Below are positions 13,901-25,392 of a stretch of DNA of 64,000 nucleotides, one piece after another. The stretch is from Ectocarpus siliculosus (Eukaryota > Sar > Phaeophyceae > Ectocarpales > Ectocarpaceae). The number at the start of each line of letters is the position of its first letter. The stretch's first letter is position 1. The position numbers were made by a program, and so were the translations under genes. The notes beneath the pieces were generated by a model. It had not been told where the DNA came from, did no database searches, and worked only from the letters and a program-made list of their open reading frames with translations. The stretch lies in assembly GCA_000310025.1 (NCBI GenBank), contig FN649732.1, positions 1,407,511-1,471,510 on the forward strand, given 5' to 3'.

Positions 13901-16900
13901 ATCGCTGTGGAAAGAAGGTTCTGTAGGCAACTTCAATTCTTTGGACGCCCCCCCCCCCCCCCGGATTCCCACCCACACATAACACATTAACCCAACCAAG
14001 CGCTGGCGCCAAGAGCATGCAACACTTCCACGGCAGGGAGCTGGTTTGCGGGAAAACAAATCCAACGCAAACAAGGGATCGTCCCCTTCATTTAGACCCT
14101 ATGGTGCCTCCCCGTCCTTCGTTTTAGTGCCTAACCTAGCACAGGACTGTACCTACTGCGAATTTGACAGGTTGCGGCAGCGATGCCGTGATCGAGCAAG
14201 CAAGAGCCGACGGCTACGTTCCTCCTCACCTCCCCGCCACCAACGGTCCGCCGATGCGGTCGATCTGCTCCAGGTCTTCCAGCCGCCTGGCCACCTCCTG
14301 GTGCTTCGCCAGAAGCGTGCGCCTGTTCACCTCCGTGGGGTGGGCCGTCAGCACCAGCTCGGCCTGCGACCGCGAAAAGAAGAAAAAGGGGCAACAAGAA
14401 CAGGACCGAGAGTGTTCGGGGCTGTGGTTCACGGTGGAATTAGTTGTGGAAATTCAACAGCAACAACGCGCTATACTACACTTTCAAGAAAACATGCAGC
14501 ACCAGTAAAGAGCGCGCAAAACAACAAGAAACATGCCCGGAAGGAAGAAGTGGTGCCTGAAAATATTAGAACGCCCGGGATAATCGTTGCCATCGCGATC
14601 ATTTCCCGGTTCTCGTGCCTGACTCGGCACCCAACACGTTGACAGGCCGCAATTCGGGCTGTCGACGGCAGGTCAGCCTCGTGGGAAGACTTGGACGGAC
14701 AAGCGAACGTCAACACGTGTGCGGTGTCGCACCTCATGATCATGGTGAATCTCCTCAAAAACGTTTTATGTTTCGCACGGCCCTCGCGATAGGGCGACAA
14801 TGGATGGTGTGTCTTTAGGTGGTGGCGGAGTTGCCGGTTTCTCTCCCCCCCCCCACCCCCCCACCCCCCTCAGGCCAACTGTTAAGGTAAATTTTCCGAT
14901 TTGGAATCCTGATTTTACGCCTTTTACATCCAATCCCCCATGAGGCCGCAGGAGTTCTGCGTACTTCGTTGGAAAAACTCACAAAAGCGCTTTGGCACTC
15001 AGCACTCGCCTCACAAAGACCCGTTTTCATTCAAACCTTCGAGGCCGCGTAGTGCATTGCTGTGACCCTCTCCGAGCCAAGTTTGGGGGGCTGGGGTGCA
15101 GTGTGTGTTCATCGTGCTAGCTAAAATAGGAATTTCAATTTGGGCTGGACGATCCTGGTGGAATTCCCAACTGGAATTGGTTGGAATTCCAAATTGGGAA
15201 TCGTGAATTTGCTTTCATATCGTTGCATACTCTACGCACACTGCACTCTAGCTGCCCAAACTTGGCTCCGAGAAGCTCACAGTAGTGGAGTGTACAGCCT
15301 TATCGGTTAGATGACAAACAGGGGTCTGTGAGGCGAGGACGAACTGACAAAGCGTTTTGGTGCTCTCTGATTGCTCCCAGTACGCAGACCTCCTACTGTT
15401 AGGGGGTGGTGGAGCATTATCTGCCGATCCCCCAGATTCCCGTCCGGGAAAAATTTCCATGACAACTGGCCTCAGCCTTCTCTCTCTCTCTTCGCAATTC
15501 TCTAGCCTCGGGGTCAGTCTGTCGCGCCCCCGTCCCGTTTCTCTTTTACCGCAAATATTATACCAACGAACCTTTTGGTTGCACAAGGCGTTGATGATCT
15601 GGTCCGGGGTGGCGATCTTCCTGCTGAGGAGCCCCTCGATCGTGCCGAGGCTCGAGTCTTCCCTCCTCGCCACTCCGAGGCTCTTGCTGTCTTGGATCCT
15701 CTCCCGGAATCTCCTCACTCTGAAAGCAGTACAAATGAGAGTGAGCGCACACGTAACGGCGAATGAACATCCAGAAGGTGCAGCAGTCGTACACCATCCA
15801 GAAGCAGCCGAAGGTAACTCGACACGACAACCAAAGCGCGTTGCCCTTGGTTCGGCATCCTCGTTGGCCGTGTTCTGGGTGCGCTCAGGAAGGCGGGCGC
15901 GCGCATCACGGACAAGGAAGGCTGAAGAAGAGCGAGAGTTGCGTACCGTACCGTCAACGATTGACGGTGCACACCTAGCGCTCCCTTCTCATCGACTATT
16001 TCCGTGATGCGGGCGCCTGCCTTCAGGAGCCAACCCAGGACATGCCCGACCGACAAAGACGTCGAAACAAAGGGGAAACACTTTTTGATTGTAGGATCGA
16101 TGCACCTGCGACTGCTTGTGTGGTACGGTGAACGTGTGGTGGGAGTGTCTAATATGGAGCTGGCAGAAGACAGTGTATGTGGGCACGACCGCGCAGTCCA
16201 CCGTGACCAACCGAGTTTCGGATCGTTGTACTCGTGCTTCGATTTATTGTTCGTTGCAGCAACGCGCTTCAACATCTTGGGGGGCGGTTCCTCCCCGGGG
16301 TCCCGTAGTTTGCTCACCGGTGGTGGTTGTCGGCGGCGTTGGCGAGCGAGAAAAAGTGCGAGAACGCCTTTGCGACCGCCAGCATCTCCTCGGCCGAGAG
16401 AGTCTTCACCTGAACAACAGAAACAATGGGACCGAGACACGATGGAGGGCAGAGGAGGGAATCGCGGAAACCGCACACACGAACATGTGGGAATTGTTGC
16501 CAAGCAAATACGACGAATGGGAGCAAAAAATGGTGTTCCCGCAAGGGGTGAGGGTTACAGTAACAGGGTACACTTCGTTGCACTACGTGGTGAGAAACGG
16601 ATCGGAGATGGTTCTAGGAGAAGAGGGCGACCACACGGACAACAGGAGGAAACGGGAAAGTGAGCAAAAGGAAACGACTGGGTTGGACAGCAATCATGGA
16701 GTAATCAACAAGCTCAGGTGGACAACTCACCGACCTTTCGCAAAAACAACGGTACCGAAAGCTCCAACCCCCTCCTCTAAGTCAGGGATCGTCTGTGTCC
16801 AGCCTTGCACTAACACTAGAGTGGGCCGGCCTGGGTATGGCACCGCCATGCACATTAGTTACCTTGTCTGCAAGGACGGACAAATCCGAATCACCGGCCC

Positions 16901-18143
16901 TCCAAGATCTTGCCAGGGAACGCAGGTCCTCAACGTGGTTCAGGGTTTCCGTCCCTGTGGAGGCGTATTGTATATACCACGGAAGTGTGAAGAGTGAGAT
17001 ACGGTAGACAGACGATGGTGGAAGGGAAGGGGATGGAGAAGACCGATGCATCAACAACAATCCTTCACCGGCACTAAAGCACCTTGACGACCACGCACAC
17101 TACCGTAGTTTTTTTCTTTTCATCCTGTTGGCGAGGGCTGTTGCAGAACTACCTGAAACCGACACACACGAGAGGTGGGCACGGCAATATGATTACTTTG
17201 CTGCATTTACGAAAAACGTCTGGTTCTGTATGGGCTGCAACCATGGAAGACAGCATAATCCGTTGGTCTCCTGACAGAAGAGCACCGCATGATGTGCGCG
17301 CACACATGAAAAACTTTGGGGGGGCGACGTCTCGCTCAAAAATGCGTATCAAAAATAGAGGGGAAACAGGACAGGCCCCAATCGACCGAATCCACGGAGT
17401 ATTGAAAAATCTGTCGGTTTCACATAGGTACCAGTAGCAAAAACTCCTCTGGTTGCCGTCGGGTAATATTGTGTTCTTTCGTTTGGTGAAAAACGCATCG
17501 AATCAACTACGTGGTTGGGTTGGGGTGGGATTTCGCAAGCCCCTCGACACCCGTTCAAAAAAAGTTTCAGGCTGGTGGTTGAAACCCGAGCACTCGACCC
17601 AAACGAAGCATAGATCACGTTTCCAGATTTTTCGTCAAGTTGCGGTGATCTTCGCCTAAAGCGAACAAATAGCTCGGACAAGGGGTTCGCCTGCAACAGA
17701 AACTCGAAGCGATGTATTGTGTACGGCCCAGGCGGTACACCAGTCTCCCGGAACAAATTCGAGAGTGACGGTTCTAGACGAATTGTGGCATGAATGTAGC
17801 AGTATCTGATCAGATGGACAAATACCCCCTGCTGAAAAGATCTTGTGTGTTCCTTCGTGTGACTCAGTGTCAAACCCTGCACCCTACCGCTGTCCTGCTG
17901 GGTGTCTTCCTAATGTGGCGCACCCCCCCCCCTACCCCTCCGCCCGCATGTCCTGACGCCATCCTAAACTTGTCTCGGATGCGAAAACCCGACTCACCGC
18001 TGTGCTTTTCGATGGCACGGCCGAGGATACCCCCAAGCATCTTCACGTCCCTCCGAAGGCGGTGGTCCAACCAGTCTCCTGGGGTACGCTCGTCCGACAG
18101 GGAGCGGCTCCATGTCTTGGTTGATGCACCCACAAGGGCAGGC
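1811..18143 (-). CDS. ppc: Phosphoenolpyruvate carboxylase, bacterial type, 26 exons
   Basis: PEPC adds bicarbonate to phosphoenolpyruvate to give oxaloacetate, an anaplerotic step and possibly part of inorganic-carbon metabolism. Exons, 5' to 3': 18143-17998, 16954-16863, 16409-16318, 15719-15572, 14363-14230, 13701-13635, 13057-12870, 12706-12584, 12007-11902, 11223-11200, 11061-10999, 10305-10168, 9896-9783, 9196-9131, 8368-8255, 7596-7511, 7162-7036, 6806-6705, 6465-6323, 5780-5708, 5235-5065, 4603-4477, 3880-3836, 3273-3210, 2567-2438, 1933-1811. All junctions keep phase and give about 934 residues (E. coli enzyme 883). Both family signatures are present, [12 protein letters not shown] and [13 protein letters not shown], and the protein ends in RNTG. 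It follows the E. coli sequence closely throughout ([25 protein letters not shown]). No plant-type N-terminal phosphorylation motif is seen. The first exon has no in-frame ATG, so a short upstream exon is missing. Confidence 0.95.
3124..3167. repeat. 12-bp tandem repeat in a PEPC intron
   Basis: About three and a half copies of cactgccacta lie just downstream of an ACC trinucleotide run (about 3090-3112). Both are in the intron between exons 3273-3210 and 2567-2438, or just beside the former. Confidence 0.7.
5065..5235 (-). CDS. ppc: PEPC exon with C-terminal active-site arginines
   Basis: It encodes [20 protein letters not shown], then [20 protein letters not shown] and ending FSWTQ. This is the most conserved block of the family and carries the SRPAKR and ESLRAIPW arginines (E. 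coli R699 and R713). It is nearer to E. coli ([14 protein letters not shown]) than to plant enzymes (KRKPSGGIES). Confidence 0.95.
6187..6286. repeat. 59-bp duplication in a PEPC intron
   Basis: tcccaggcatcaNcaacacatg occurs at 6187 and again at 6246, each copy followed by an A-rich run. It lies within the intron just downstream of PEPC exon 6465-6323. Confidence 0.6.
6705..6806 (-). CDS. ppc: PEPC exon with variant glycine loop
   Basis: It encodes [19 protein letters not shown]. The family norm is FHGRGGxxGRGG. The histidine (E. coli H579) and the second arginine (R587) are kept, but the first arginine (R581) is lysine and the glycine before R587 is serine. Both are read directly from clean codons (aag and agc). 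Confidence 0.93.
7036..7162 (-). CDS. ppc: PEPC exon with the YSDSxKDAG signature
   Basis: It encodes [19 protein letters not shown] followed by SAKDAG. The aspartate and lysine are the conserved D543/K546 of the E. coli numbering. The alanine before the lysine is shared with E. coli (YSDSAKDAG), whereas plant-type enzymes have glycine there. Confidence 0.95.
7909..7962. repeat. About 23-bp tandem repeat in a PEPC intron
   Basis: Two adjacent copies of gggtg(tg)acttcttcggca followed by tacaa or ggcaa, then a partial third copy, lie in the intron between exons 8368-8255 and 7596-7511. Confidence 0.6.
8801..8936. repeat. 60-bp tandem duplication, 76-bp period, in a PEPC intron
   Basis: A 60-base block beginning catcaaaattgagcacttg is present at 8801-8860 and 8877-8936 with about five differences. 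It lies in the intron between PEPC exons 9196-9131 and 8368-8255. Confidence 0.75.
10168..10305 (-). CDS. ppc: PEPC exon before the phosphate-binding arginine
   Basis: It ends in APLDLRQ and joins the next exon (9896-9783, [17 protein letters not shown]) to rebuild the LDxRQES-RHTEA block. The arginine corresponds to E. coli R396, one of the residues that hold the phosphate of PEP. Confidence 0.93.
10955..10980. repeat. GTTC microsatellite
   Basis: About five copies of gttc lie inside the PEPC intron downstream of exon 11061-10999. Confidence 0.8.
11200..11223 (-). CDS. ppc: PEPC 24-nt micro-exon
   Basis: A 24-base exon encoding HHQRVNRK sits between exons 12007-11902 and 11061-10999. It is bounded by a CAG acceptor and a GTAAC donor and is in phase 0 on both sides. 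It fills the expected gap before the E. coli GEELP region. Annotation pipelines are likely to miss it. Confidence 0.7.
12360..12560. repeat. Degenerate minisatellite, about five 42-48-bp units
   Basis: Units begin tttgcgaagtgag or a variant near 12363, 12411, 12453, 12496 and 12531, and each continues into an agcagcaacccagcaccac-like stretch. The array lies in the intron between PEPC exons 12706-12584 and 12007-11902. Unit lengths and sequences have drifted, so this is an old array. Confidence 0.7.
14230..14363 (-). CDS. ppc: PEPC exon with catalytic histidine loop
   Basis: It contains [15 protein letters not shown]. The histidine corresponds to H138 of the E. coli enzyme, which takes part in the carboxylation of enolpyruvate. 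The exon fits the PROSITE-style pattern [VT]-x-T-A-H-P-T-[EQ]-x2-R-[KRH] exactly. Confidence 0.95.
17998..18143 (-). CDS. ppc: PEPC first recognised exon
   Basis: It encodes the N-terminal helix [18 protein letters not shown], which lines up with VSMLGKVLGETI in E. coli PEPC. The acceptor cctt-ag leads in with two bases borrowed from an earlier exon, and no in-frame ATG precedes the homologous part. A candidate first exon lies near 18290-18421 (it starts MDMSAAADTRYF), but its donor is weak and I do not assert it. Confidence 0.75.
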
Positions 18144-19391
18144 CTAAGGACGGGTATGTATGCCGTATGCCATGGTGAGAGGTTGACGAGGGGATGGGCG
18201 GGCCGACGTCAGGGCTAGACATCTCCATACATGTAAGTTTGGGCATGAGCATGGCAGTGGGCCTGCAGGGTTCGATGTGACGGTTTGAACACTGAAGACA
18301 TCGCGGCAAAGGCACGCTGCTTTTCATCTAACTGGCACTCTATTGCGCCCAATCTTAATCTTTGAATGGGATGTCCTTCGCGCGAAAAGTACCGCGTGTC
18401 CGCGGCCGCACTCATGTCCACAACGGTAACTTCACGTTCACGCCTGCTGTTACAATTAACATTTTTTTTTCTGTGTTCGGTGTGGTTTGTCGGAGCCCTT
18501 CGAGTCTACACACATCAGTTGTTGTGGGCTGTTCGCATCTGGGAGACGTCACAGCTGGCAGTCAGGTTTCTGCGGTCACAGGCCAACGACGTACAACGTA
18601 CCCACAAACGGGTGTATGCATGCCACGAAAAAGCAACACGACCCAACAATTTCATCACAACCAAACGCGACGCTAGAACGATAATCAGAAGGCCCTGACA
18701 GCAGTCTGACATCGCTGGCGACACATCGGGCAAACGGGGTAAAATTGAGCACAACCCATCGCTTCCCATTCGGTACGCTAACCCAATCGACACAAAAAAC
18801 AACCAAGAGACCACCAATTAAGACGCACGACGAATTTACCGTTGCTATTCCCTGCTGTGCCGGGCTGTTCATCGCCGGGGTCGCATCGGCCATGCCTACG
18901 CTTCATTCTTAAGCTACACCACACTCAGCAAGTACCAGCAGCGAGGCGTCGTGAATCCACTCATGTTCACAAACCTTTGACGGAATGTCAATGTTCACGG
19001 GGTCTCCAACATACGATACTCCTATCCATGATGCTGGTTCAGCAGTGCATGTTCTCGGCGACAAGCGGTGGGACCGGAGCAACACGGGCGCGCTGTGCTT
19101 GAACACATAGAGGTTCATTTACCCTTGGTCCATCCTCGATGTGCACGGTTTGCACAGCTGATTGTGTTTTGATGTCACGGCTGCTGTGCAAGAACATTCA
19201 ATACTCCGCAGAATAACTGGTAAATGTAATGCCCAAATCTATTGGCACTAATAAATACGCCGACTGGCCGATAAGATCAAATTGAAAAAATGCCCCGCCG
19301 GTCGTTGGCGTGGGGACACATATATGCCGCGTGCACTTGGCGTATTACGAAAGCATCGTCGAAGGACATGAGACGAAGCGGTCTGTGGGCA

Positions 19392-19465
19392 GATTACCAC
19401 CGCATGTGATACCACACCTTGCCCCAGAGCTCCTCGGTGTATGTTATCTCAACACTCACATCCAT
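19392..19465. mobile_element. Possible fragment of the MITE family
   Basis: gcatgtgataccacacc near 19402 and ggtgtatgttatctcaac near 19438 face each other. They resemble the inverted ends of the elements at 20497 and 41308, but only about 30 bases lie between them. It could be a deleted copy or chance. Confidence 0.3.
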
Positions 19466-20496
19466 ATGCATATATCGTGCACACTAAAACATGGTATCAT
19501 ATGTACTTCGTACGTGAACGTATGCTGACATACGCAGGGCACGCACTACTGCTCCCGCAGTCAACATGCCGATGGTTCTCAATCGCGTGCATGTACGGGC
19601 TCATGATCACACACGTGGTAGGAACACTCCGCCCTCTCTTCCCCTGCTGGTGTAACCCGACAGCTGCTCGATACCGAACCGTATAGTCTATGGTTGCATG
19701 CACCTCGGTGCTGCTGTGCAGCTCGCCTTTTCCACTGCGGAGCATCACTGATCACACAATTTTTTAGGTATGAGTGTGAGGTCGAGAGGGCAGCATTCTA
19801 CACACCCTGCGGTGCACATATCGTGGGCTGGGAGTTACCATCGCAAAGGTGTTCGTACGTCACCATATCGATGTCATGCCTGAACACAACACGTCGGACA
19901 CATGTGTCACATGTCACGTGCCCTGCCAAATCCGCCTACACTAGAACATACCGACAAGTGCGGTCGAAGTGCTGGCCATTCTCTCACCGTGAAGCACCGC
20001 TGCTGCCGAGCTGCCTCACGCCAGCACGAACCGCCGCTCCGCGAATGGAAAGCATCTCGACAAACTTCCACTCGAGAAGGAAGAAGAGGCGGTAGTTGTC
20101 GTCTGTCGCTGTCCGCGGTTTGTCTCGGTTATGTGTGCTGCGCTACTGCCTTCGGTGACGAGTACGCGAATCTCCGAAAAGCGGAGTGTAAATACAAGAT
20201 TGGGAGATATGGGAGATACTATAGTTTTTTTATTGTTCTTCGGAGATCCCCTCGCCGCCTCGCCTCGCCCGTGTCCTCCCCCCGATGTCTACTGCTGTAC
20301 CGCTGTCTGCTCTTTCTATCGTTGACTAGTGATATACAACCATTCACGACCAGTGGGGTACAAGAGTCGGCCTCGATGCCTTCGTTGGGGCCTTAAGTCA
20401 AGTGTGCGAGAGAGGGGAGGCGCATTGTCATGTGCCTTTTTTTAGTTACACCGCTGTGTGCACAAGCAGCTGCGTGCGGGGGATCGCTCCTTGTGA

Positions 20497-20676
20497 TGCG
20501 TAAGATATAACACCCCCTGGATTGACTTTTCAAATCTCGATTACTCCATGACGAAGAGGATGGCGAAAACCAACGGCGCGTTTTCAGAACAATCGCAACG
20601 AGGGATGGTTCAAGCCCCGCCTTTTCGGCCCATTTGCACTGCTGTTTGTGCTCCAGGAGGTGTGGTATCTTACGCA
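20497..20676. mobile_element. Short inverted-repeat element (MITE-like)
   Basis: The left end tgcgtaagatataacacc (20497-20520 overall) and the right end, whose complement reads tgcgtaagataccacacc (20676-20653), match at about 21 of 24 positions. Weaker similarity extends some ten bases further out on both sides. The interior of about 130 bases has no coding content. A second copy at 41308-41532 has the same terminal core, which supports a family of non-autonomous DNA transposons. No clear target-site duplication was seen. Confidence 0.65.
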
Positions 20677-22063
20677 ACGTTAGGATCGGCCGTGAACTCC
20701 ACAGGTATGCATGCAGATTTAAGTGCGCATGTTGTAGGATCAAGGGGTTTCACAGACCTCATCCAAGGCGACAGGTCGCAATGATGATGCGGCGTTGTAC
20801 AGGGATCAATCCTACGGATAGGCTGCTTTCGCTCGAACAGCGTCGCTTGCAACATGCCCAAGCGTTCAAACCTTGGAACGAACGTGTGGGTTGTGGACGA
20901 CCCGCACACCGCGTACCCATAGATACGTGGCTGCTGGGCATGAACTCCTACCAGGAAACCGCAGCAGCAAATATTGTGGCGCTTGCTTGAGGTGTATTTT
21001 GAAAGCAAACTCTTCACGGAGGCCTTGATCCGTTTGCAGAAAAACTGTTTCGCTTAAAAAGCGTCAGAATTTTTCCACGTCTCCAAGGCGCCGGTAGTCG
21101 AGACACGTGCGCCTCAGGCTTGCACACGCGCCTCATTCGGACGACCTGTCTTCTCCATGGAGCCTCGAGGACCGTGCTATTGTACCCAAGCGTCTTGTAT
21201 ATGTTAGCCTCGTACATTGAACCTTCTGAAAGTCATTACCAAGCGCCGTGGAATCATATATTCATACATGACCGTTTCGACCTCTATCTCGCCTTCGAGC
21301 GCGACCCAATTACTGTAAGTCTCATCTATTTTCTGCGACACACTACTGTGCAGACAAGAACCATGTCCAGACACCGCGCATTTATTTTCCCATTTGGGTC
21401 AACATGGCGTGTACCACGTACATCGCTCCCACTACAGTACCCCAAATCCACAAGTTACCGAGTAGCATATTTCTTCGCGATGCATGCGACGGTTGGGATA
21501 GATATCATTCTGTCCAGCCGCCTTGCAATGTTGACACTGCCGACAAGAGAGATGAACACGAAGTCACACTCACAGCTTCCTACGCCAACCATGCCCTTCC
21601 AGCATGCGGGGGTGGGCGGGGGGTCAGGGCGGAGGAAGTCGAGAGAAATCACGCAACAGCTAAGGTCGACGCGCCTTCAAATCAGATCTAGTCTACTTGT
21701 ACATGATGGGACATCATCAGTGTTTGATCAATGCAACTTATGAAATATTCTCATGCCAACGTCGGTTGAGCAACAGGGTAGTTGAGCACTTAGTCGATCT
21801 ATCCTGTCGTCAGAGGCGTACATCAGGTCAAATGCACCGCCAGTTTTCTGTCCGTCATGTCCATAACCTAAAAAAAAAATGGTTTCCAAATCAAACTAAA
21901 CTTATCAAAACGAACTCCAGAACATTAATGAAGCAAAAAAAAAACTTGAATTTGCACAAACGGCGCGTGTTTCATTGGAACTGGTGCGATTTCCAGCCGG
22001 GATCGAAACTACTCCATGACCTCCCTCTCTTCATCGATGCGTTCTCGCTAGTCATGGTTTGTG

Positions 22064-25000
22064 TCATCTGTGCCACCAGCGGAGTTGTCGGTGTTGACGG
22101 ACTCCGTCATGTCTGACAGCAGGCTGATTGTCCGTCCAACGGTCATTTGATGGGGTAATGCACAGGATTTCGACGCGCGAGAGAGAGAAAAAAGGGAAAC
22201 GGCACAGAGAACAGGGGAAGATCAAGAACAAACGAAACAGGCGGCCCCGGACGGAAATTATCGCGCCGGGTAGGCGGTCGGTCAGGGAATGACACCCATG
22301 ACCGATCGGCAGCAACGTTCAAAAGTATTGGGATGGCATTAGTCCCACCCTTGTGGTCGTGGGTGGGTGTATTCTGTGGCAATTCTATGCGGGTGTTGGA
22401 TCCTGAGGTTGGCTCAGAGTGCCTCCCCCGGCACACCCTCTCTCTTTCCCGCGTACGCCCCTGTCTTCTCCATGCCCTTATTTCCTAAGGACGACCATTG
22501 TTCTCTTTCCACGCATGTACTCACCTCGGTGGCCGTGCCCCGCACCATAATTCGTGGCAGCTAGACAAGAAGGGTCGACCCAAGCGACTGCCGCTTGGCG
22601 CCTCGCGTCTGAGGTACTCGTTGGTTGTTTGACCCTTCGCCACAAGGAAGATGTGGAAAGATAGCAACCCCCCCACGAGAACCATAACCACAGCTGTCCA
22701 TAGAGCCAACAGGTGGGGGAAGAATTGACTGCCCCTGCGAACAAGCAGGAGGCAGGACACGCAGGAGGTAGGGTGGAAGTCATCTATGATGAAATGCTGA
22801 CGCAAACACGCGAAATACCTACCACCATACCACGAAGATTCCTTCAGCTCCACGACACGTGAATCTTGCCGGCCTTGTTTTGGGCTCGTGTTGATTCTAC
22901 AACCACGGATTGTACTGACCACTTGAGAGACCCTAAACAAACATAGTGCAATTGGAGCTAAACACCTGCGAGCGATTTGCAAGGAAATACGACAATAGTC
23001 AATCTCACGGGATTCTGGCCCAGTTCACGAGAAGGACCGGACCGACGTTGTCAGCTCGGGGGGCGACGATGTGCAGCACGCTCAACGCGCAGGCGAAGAA
23101 CTCGCTGATGGTAACAATAGAAATGAAGGCCATGAACGCGCGATAGTTGCGTGCGCCGATGCAGTTGCCCGTGCTAGAAGGAGCGAGTAGCAACAAGACA
23201 AAGGTCATGTAGGGCAGCGCGTTCATTTCTGCAGTGATCGAGATCGCCGATGCAGCCACTCCAAAAATGTATTCGTGCGACCGAACAAGTACGGCTGTCA
23301 CAAAACCATCCACGAGTACTTGAAAAGGAGGTTGGGGTGTGTTGGGGTGTTGCACTTACTAAACATCAGTTTTTCTAATAATAGTCATATAATCTCAATC
23401 CATCATAATGCTACTATGTTTTCTGCAACGTTGATGTGCAAGCTACACTGCGAAATGACTTACAATGGGCAGTGGTGATCAAATTCCATGACGCAGTTAT
23501 TGCACCTCTTGCAGTGCTTGGCCCTCGGGGGACGCGCGAGCTGGCACGTGACACAGGATTTTCGCTCGGCAACGTCAGGAGAGGCCGGGTCTAATGAGTT
23601 CCACAACGCCAGAGTTCGTCGAGGAATGATCCCTGCCAAAGAACACGAAGCCGCGGTGGGGAGTAGGGGAGATATGTGATGCAATACAAACACTTGCAAT
23701 GGCGACCTCCTGGGAGGGGGGATAGAGAAACCCTAGGTATGATAAGCTTTTGTTCGTGAGGGTTTTTCAAGGATTTGAAGGATGGGCGCCTGGACCCTTT
23801 TCTGCTGTCTGACCCCGGGTCGGGGATCTTGAGTTAGGGAACAGGTTGTAGGGCAGGTAGAGATCTAGAGTGACGTTCAATAAATGAGATGGCGATATAT
23901 CACGCAGGTCGTTCAAGGCGAACTCGGAATATTGAAAGACACACCGACAAGACTCGTGTCACGATTAGAGCAAAAAAAATTATTCTGAGATCCCAATAGT
24001 GAGGAAGTCGATATCTCAGCCGGACGACGTCGTTGGACAGCGAAGAGCAATAAGCCAAACTGGAATATTAGAAGATGCTGCAGGTTCCTCGGCGAAAACG
24101 AGAAAAAGTTGGGTCGAAATGACGTTGCAGCGCCAAAGGTAAGTGTCCGATCCAACAAGAAGGCGTCGTCGTCGGTAGACATTAGGTAAATGTGACCAAT
24201 AACATTAGAGCCTTTTTAGGGGGAACCGGAACCCGGACGGCAGCCGGTTAATCAAGTTTCCTCGTCTCAGTCTTCTGGGTATGTTCACGAGTGCCCCATA
24301 CCCGCTACGTCATCAGAACTTCTATTAAATTATTCGATTTCCCGTTGTTTTGGCCCTTCTCGTTCTTGGTGGCTGCCACCATCTGTTGTTGGGAACATTG
24401 TTGGTTGCTACCACCGCTGTTGGTGGGTGACGGGATTCGATTCGCATCTTCTGCCACCAGCATCACACATCTCTTCGCCGACACCAACATGGAAAAACAA
24501 ATCGTCGTCGAAAGGCGTTGGGGGCTCGCGATCCTTTTTCGATCGCCTCGACGTATCATACGCATTTAAAACCATTTGCTTGCGCACCAGGGTCCATCAT
24601 CGCCGTAGAAGCGAGCGAGATGATGCACCCCACGAACAGGCAGACCGAAACCGTGGAGAAGAAGGCCCATCCCCCGTACGTCGTAGCAGGAAGGCTGAAA
24701 AAACCAAGGGGGAGAGTGGGTGGGTCGATGTCTACCGTTCATCTTCGGGCGCCTAGCTCTCAAGTCACGCGCATTTCAAGCATCGACGTGGAACAATTTG
24801 CTGCGATCATTCCAACGTGATACCTTTGTGGGCGAGCATCTGGAACTTTACTCGAAGAACATGTACAGCAGTAACAAGAAACCGATACATACGGATAAAG
24901 GCGAGCGAGCACGACACCAATGTCTATGGGCCCAGGACTAGTGGATGACCCCTTCGGCAACTGCAAAAATGATTATGTTCAACCCGCTTCGAGCCATGGA

Positions 25001-25392
25001 TACACCCCGGGCAGTGTACGCCATCTTAGCTCTGAATTGCCCTTCGCTTACCTGATGAAAGTGAAGAACAACGTCGCCGTGAAGAGAAGAATTGTCGCGC
25101 TGAATGCCAGTGCTCGGCAGTGCGATCCAACCACAATTCGTCCTGAGCCAGAATCCACCCAGGTGATTGGGTAAAGGTACGTTATCGTAACGAGGGGAAA
25201 ACGAAGAACAATCGTAGCCTAAACTGTTCACATCTCGAAGGTAGTTCTTCATTCAGCCTCGATGCTCGCGCGGGTCGATTATAACCATCGTGTTACTGCA
25301 GCCCTAAGTTGCTCACCCCCTGCGAAGAAGTTGGCATTCCCCTGCCAGCACTCCCATTGCTGTCTGCGCTTGCGGAGAGATCCCACGTTCAT
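22064..25392 (-). CDS. DHHC-type protein S-acyltransferase (palmitoyltransferase)
   Basis: The enzyme transfers a fatty acyl group, usually palmitate, from acyl-CoA to cysteines of membrane-associated proteins. Exons, 5' to 3': 25392-25317, 25142-25052, 24694-24588, 23632-23464, 23173-23009, 22734-22525 and a phase-consistent terminal candidate 22112-22064. The order of motifs fits the plant-like subgroup: [11 protein letters not shown], then GGRIVVG (split by intron 1), TM1, TM2 ending in MMDPGIIPR, the cysteine-rich domain with [13 protein letters not shown] and [20 protein letters not shown]3, TM4, and the TTNEYLR (TTxE) motif. The catalytic cysteine is that of DHHC. The ATG at 25392-25390 is chosen because it directly precedes the conserved tryptophan motif. 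The protein would be about 290 residues, usual for the family. The tail after TTNEYLR is uncertain. The membrane compartment (Golgi or plasma membrane) cannot be told. Confidence 0.9.
23464..23632 (-). CDS. DHHC catalytic exon
   Basis: It begins by completing DPGIIPRR and holds the cysteine-rich zinc-binding domain, [33 protein letters not shown]. The last codon is split: tt plus the c of the next exon gives the phenylalanine of DHHCPFTGNCIG, a canonical sequence. All zinc-ligand Cys/His positions of the CRD appear present. Confidence 0.95.

Larger units (their letters stand above)
18144..22063. other. Intergenic region between PEPC and the DHHC gene
   Basis: No exon could be assembled over these 3.9 kb on either strand. 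Open frames of 60-207 codons exist but carry no domain signature and no coherent splice pairs. The stretch should hold the PEPC promoter and 5' exon, the DHHC 3' untranslated region, a MITE at about 20497-20676 and a related fragment at about 19392-19465. Confidence 0.5.

Noticed and set aside
20670-21017. 115-codon minus-strand frame as a transposon gene
   Set aside because: No reverse transcriptase, integrase or transposase motif, and it overlaps the MITE end.
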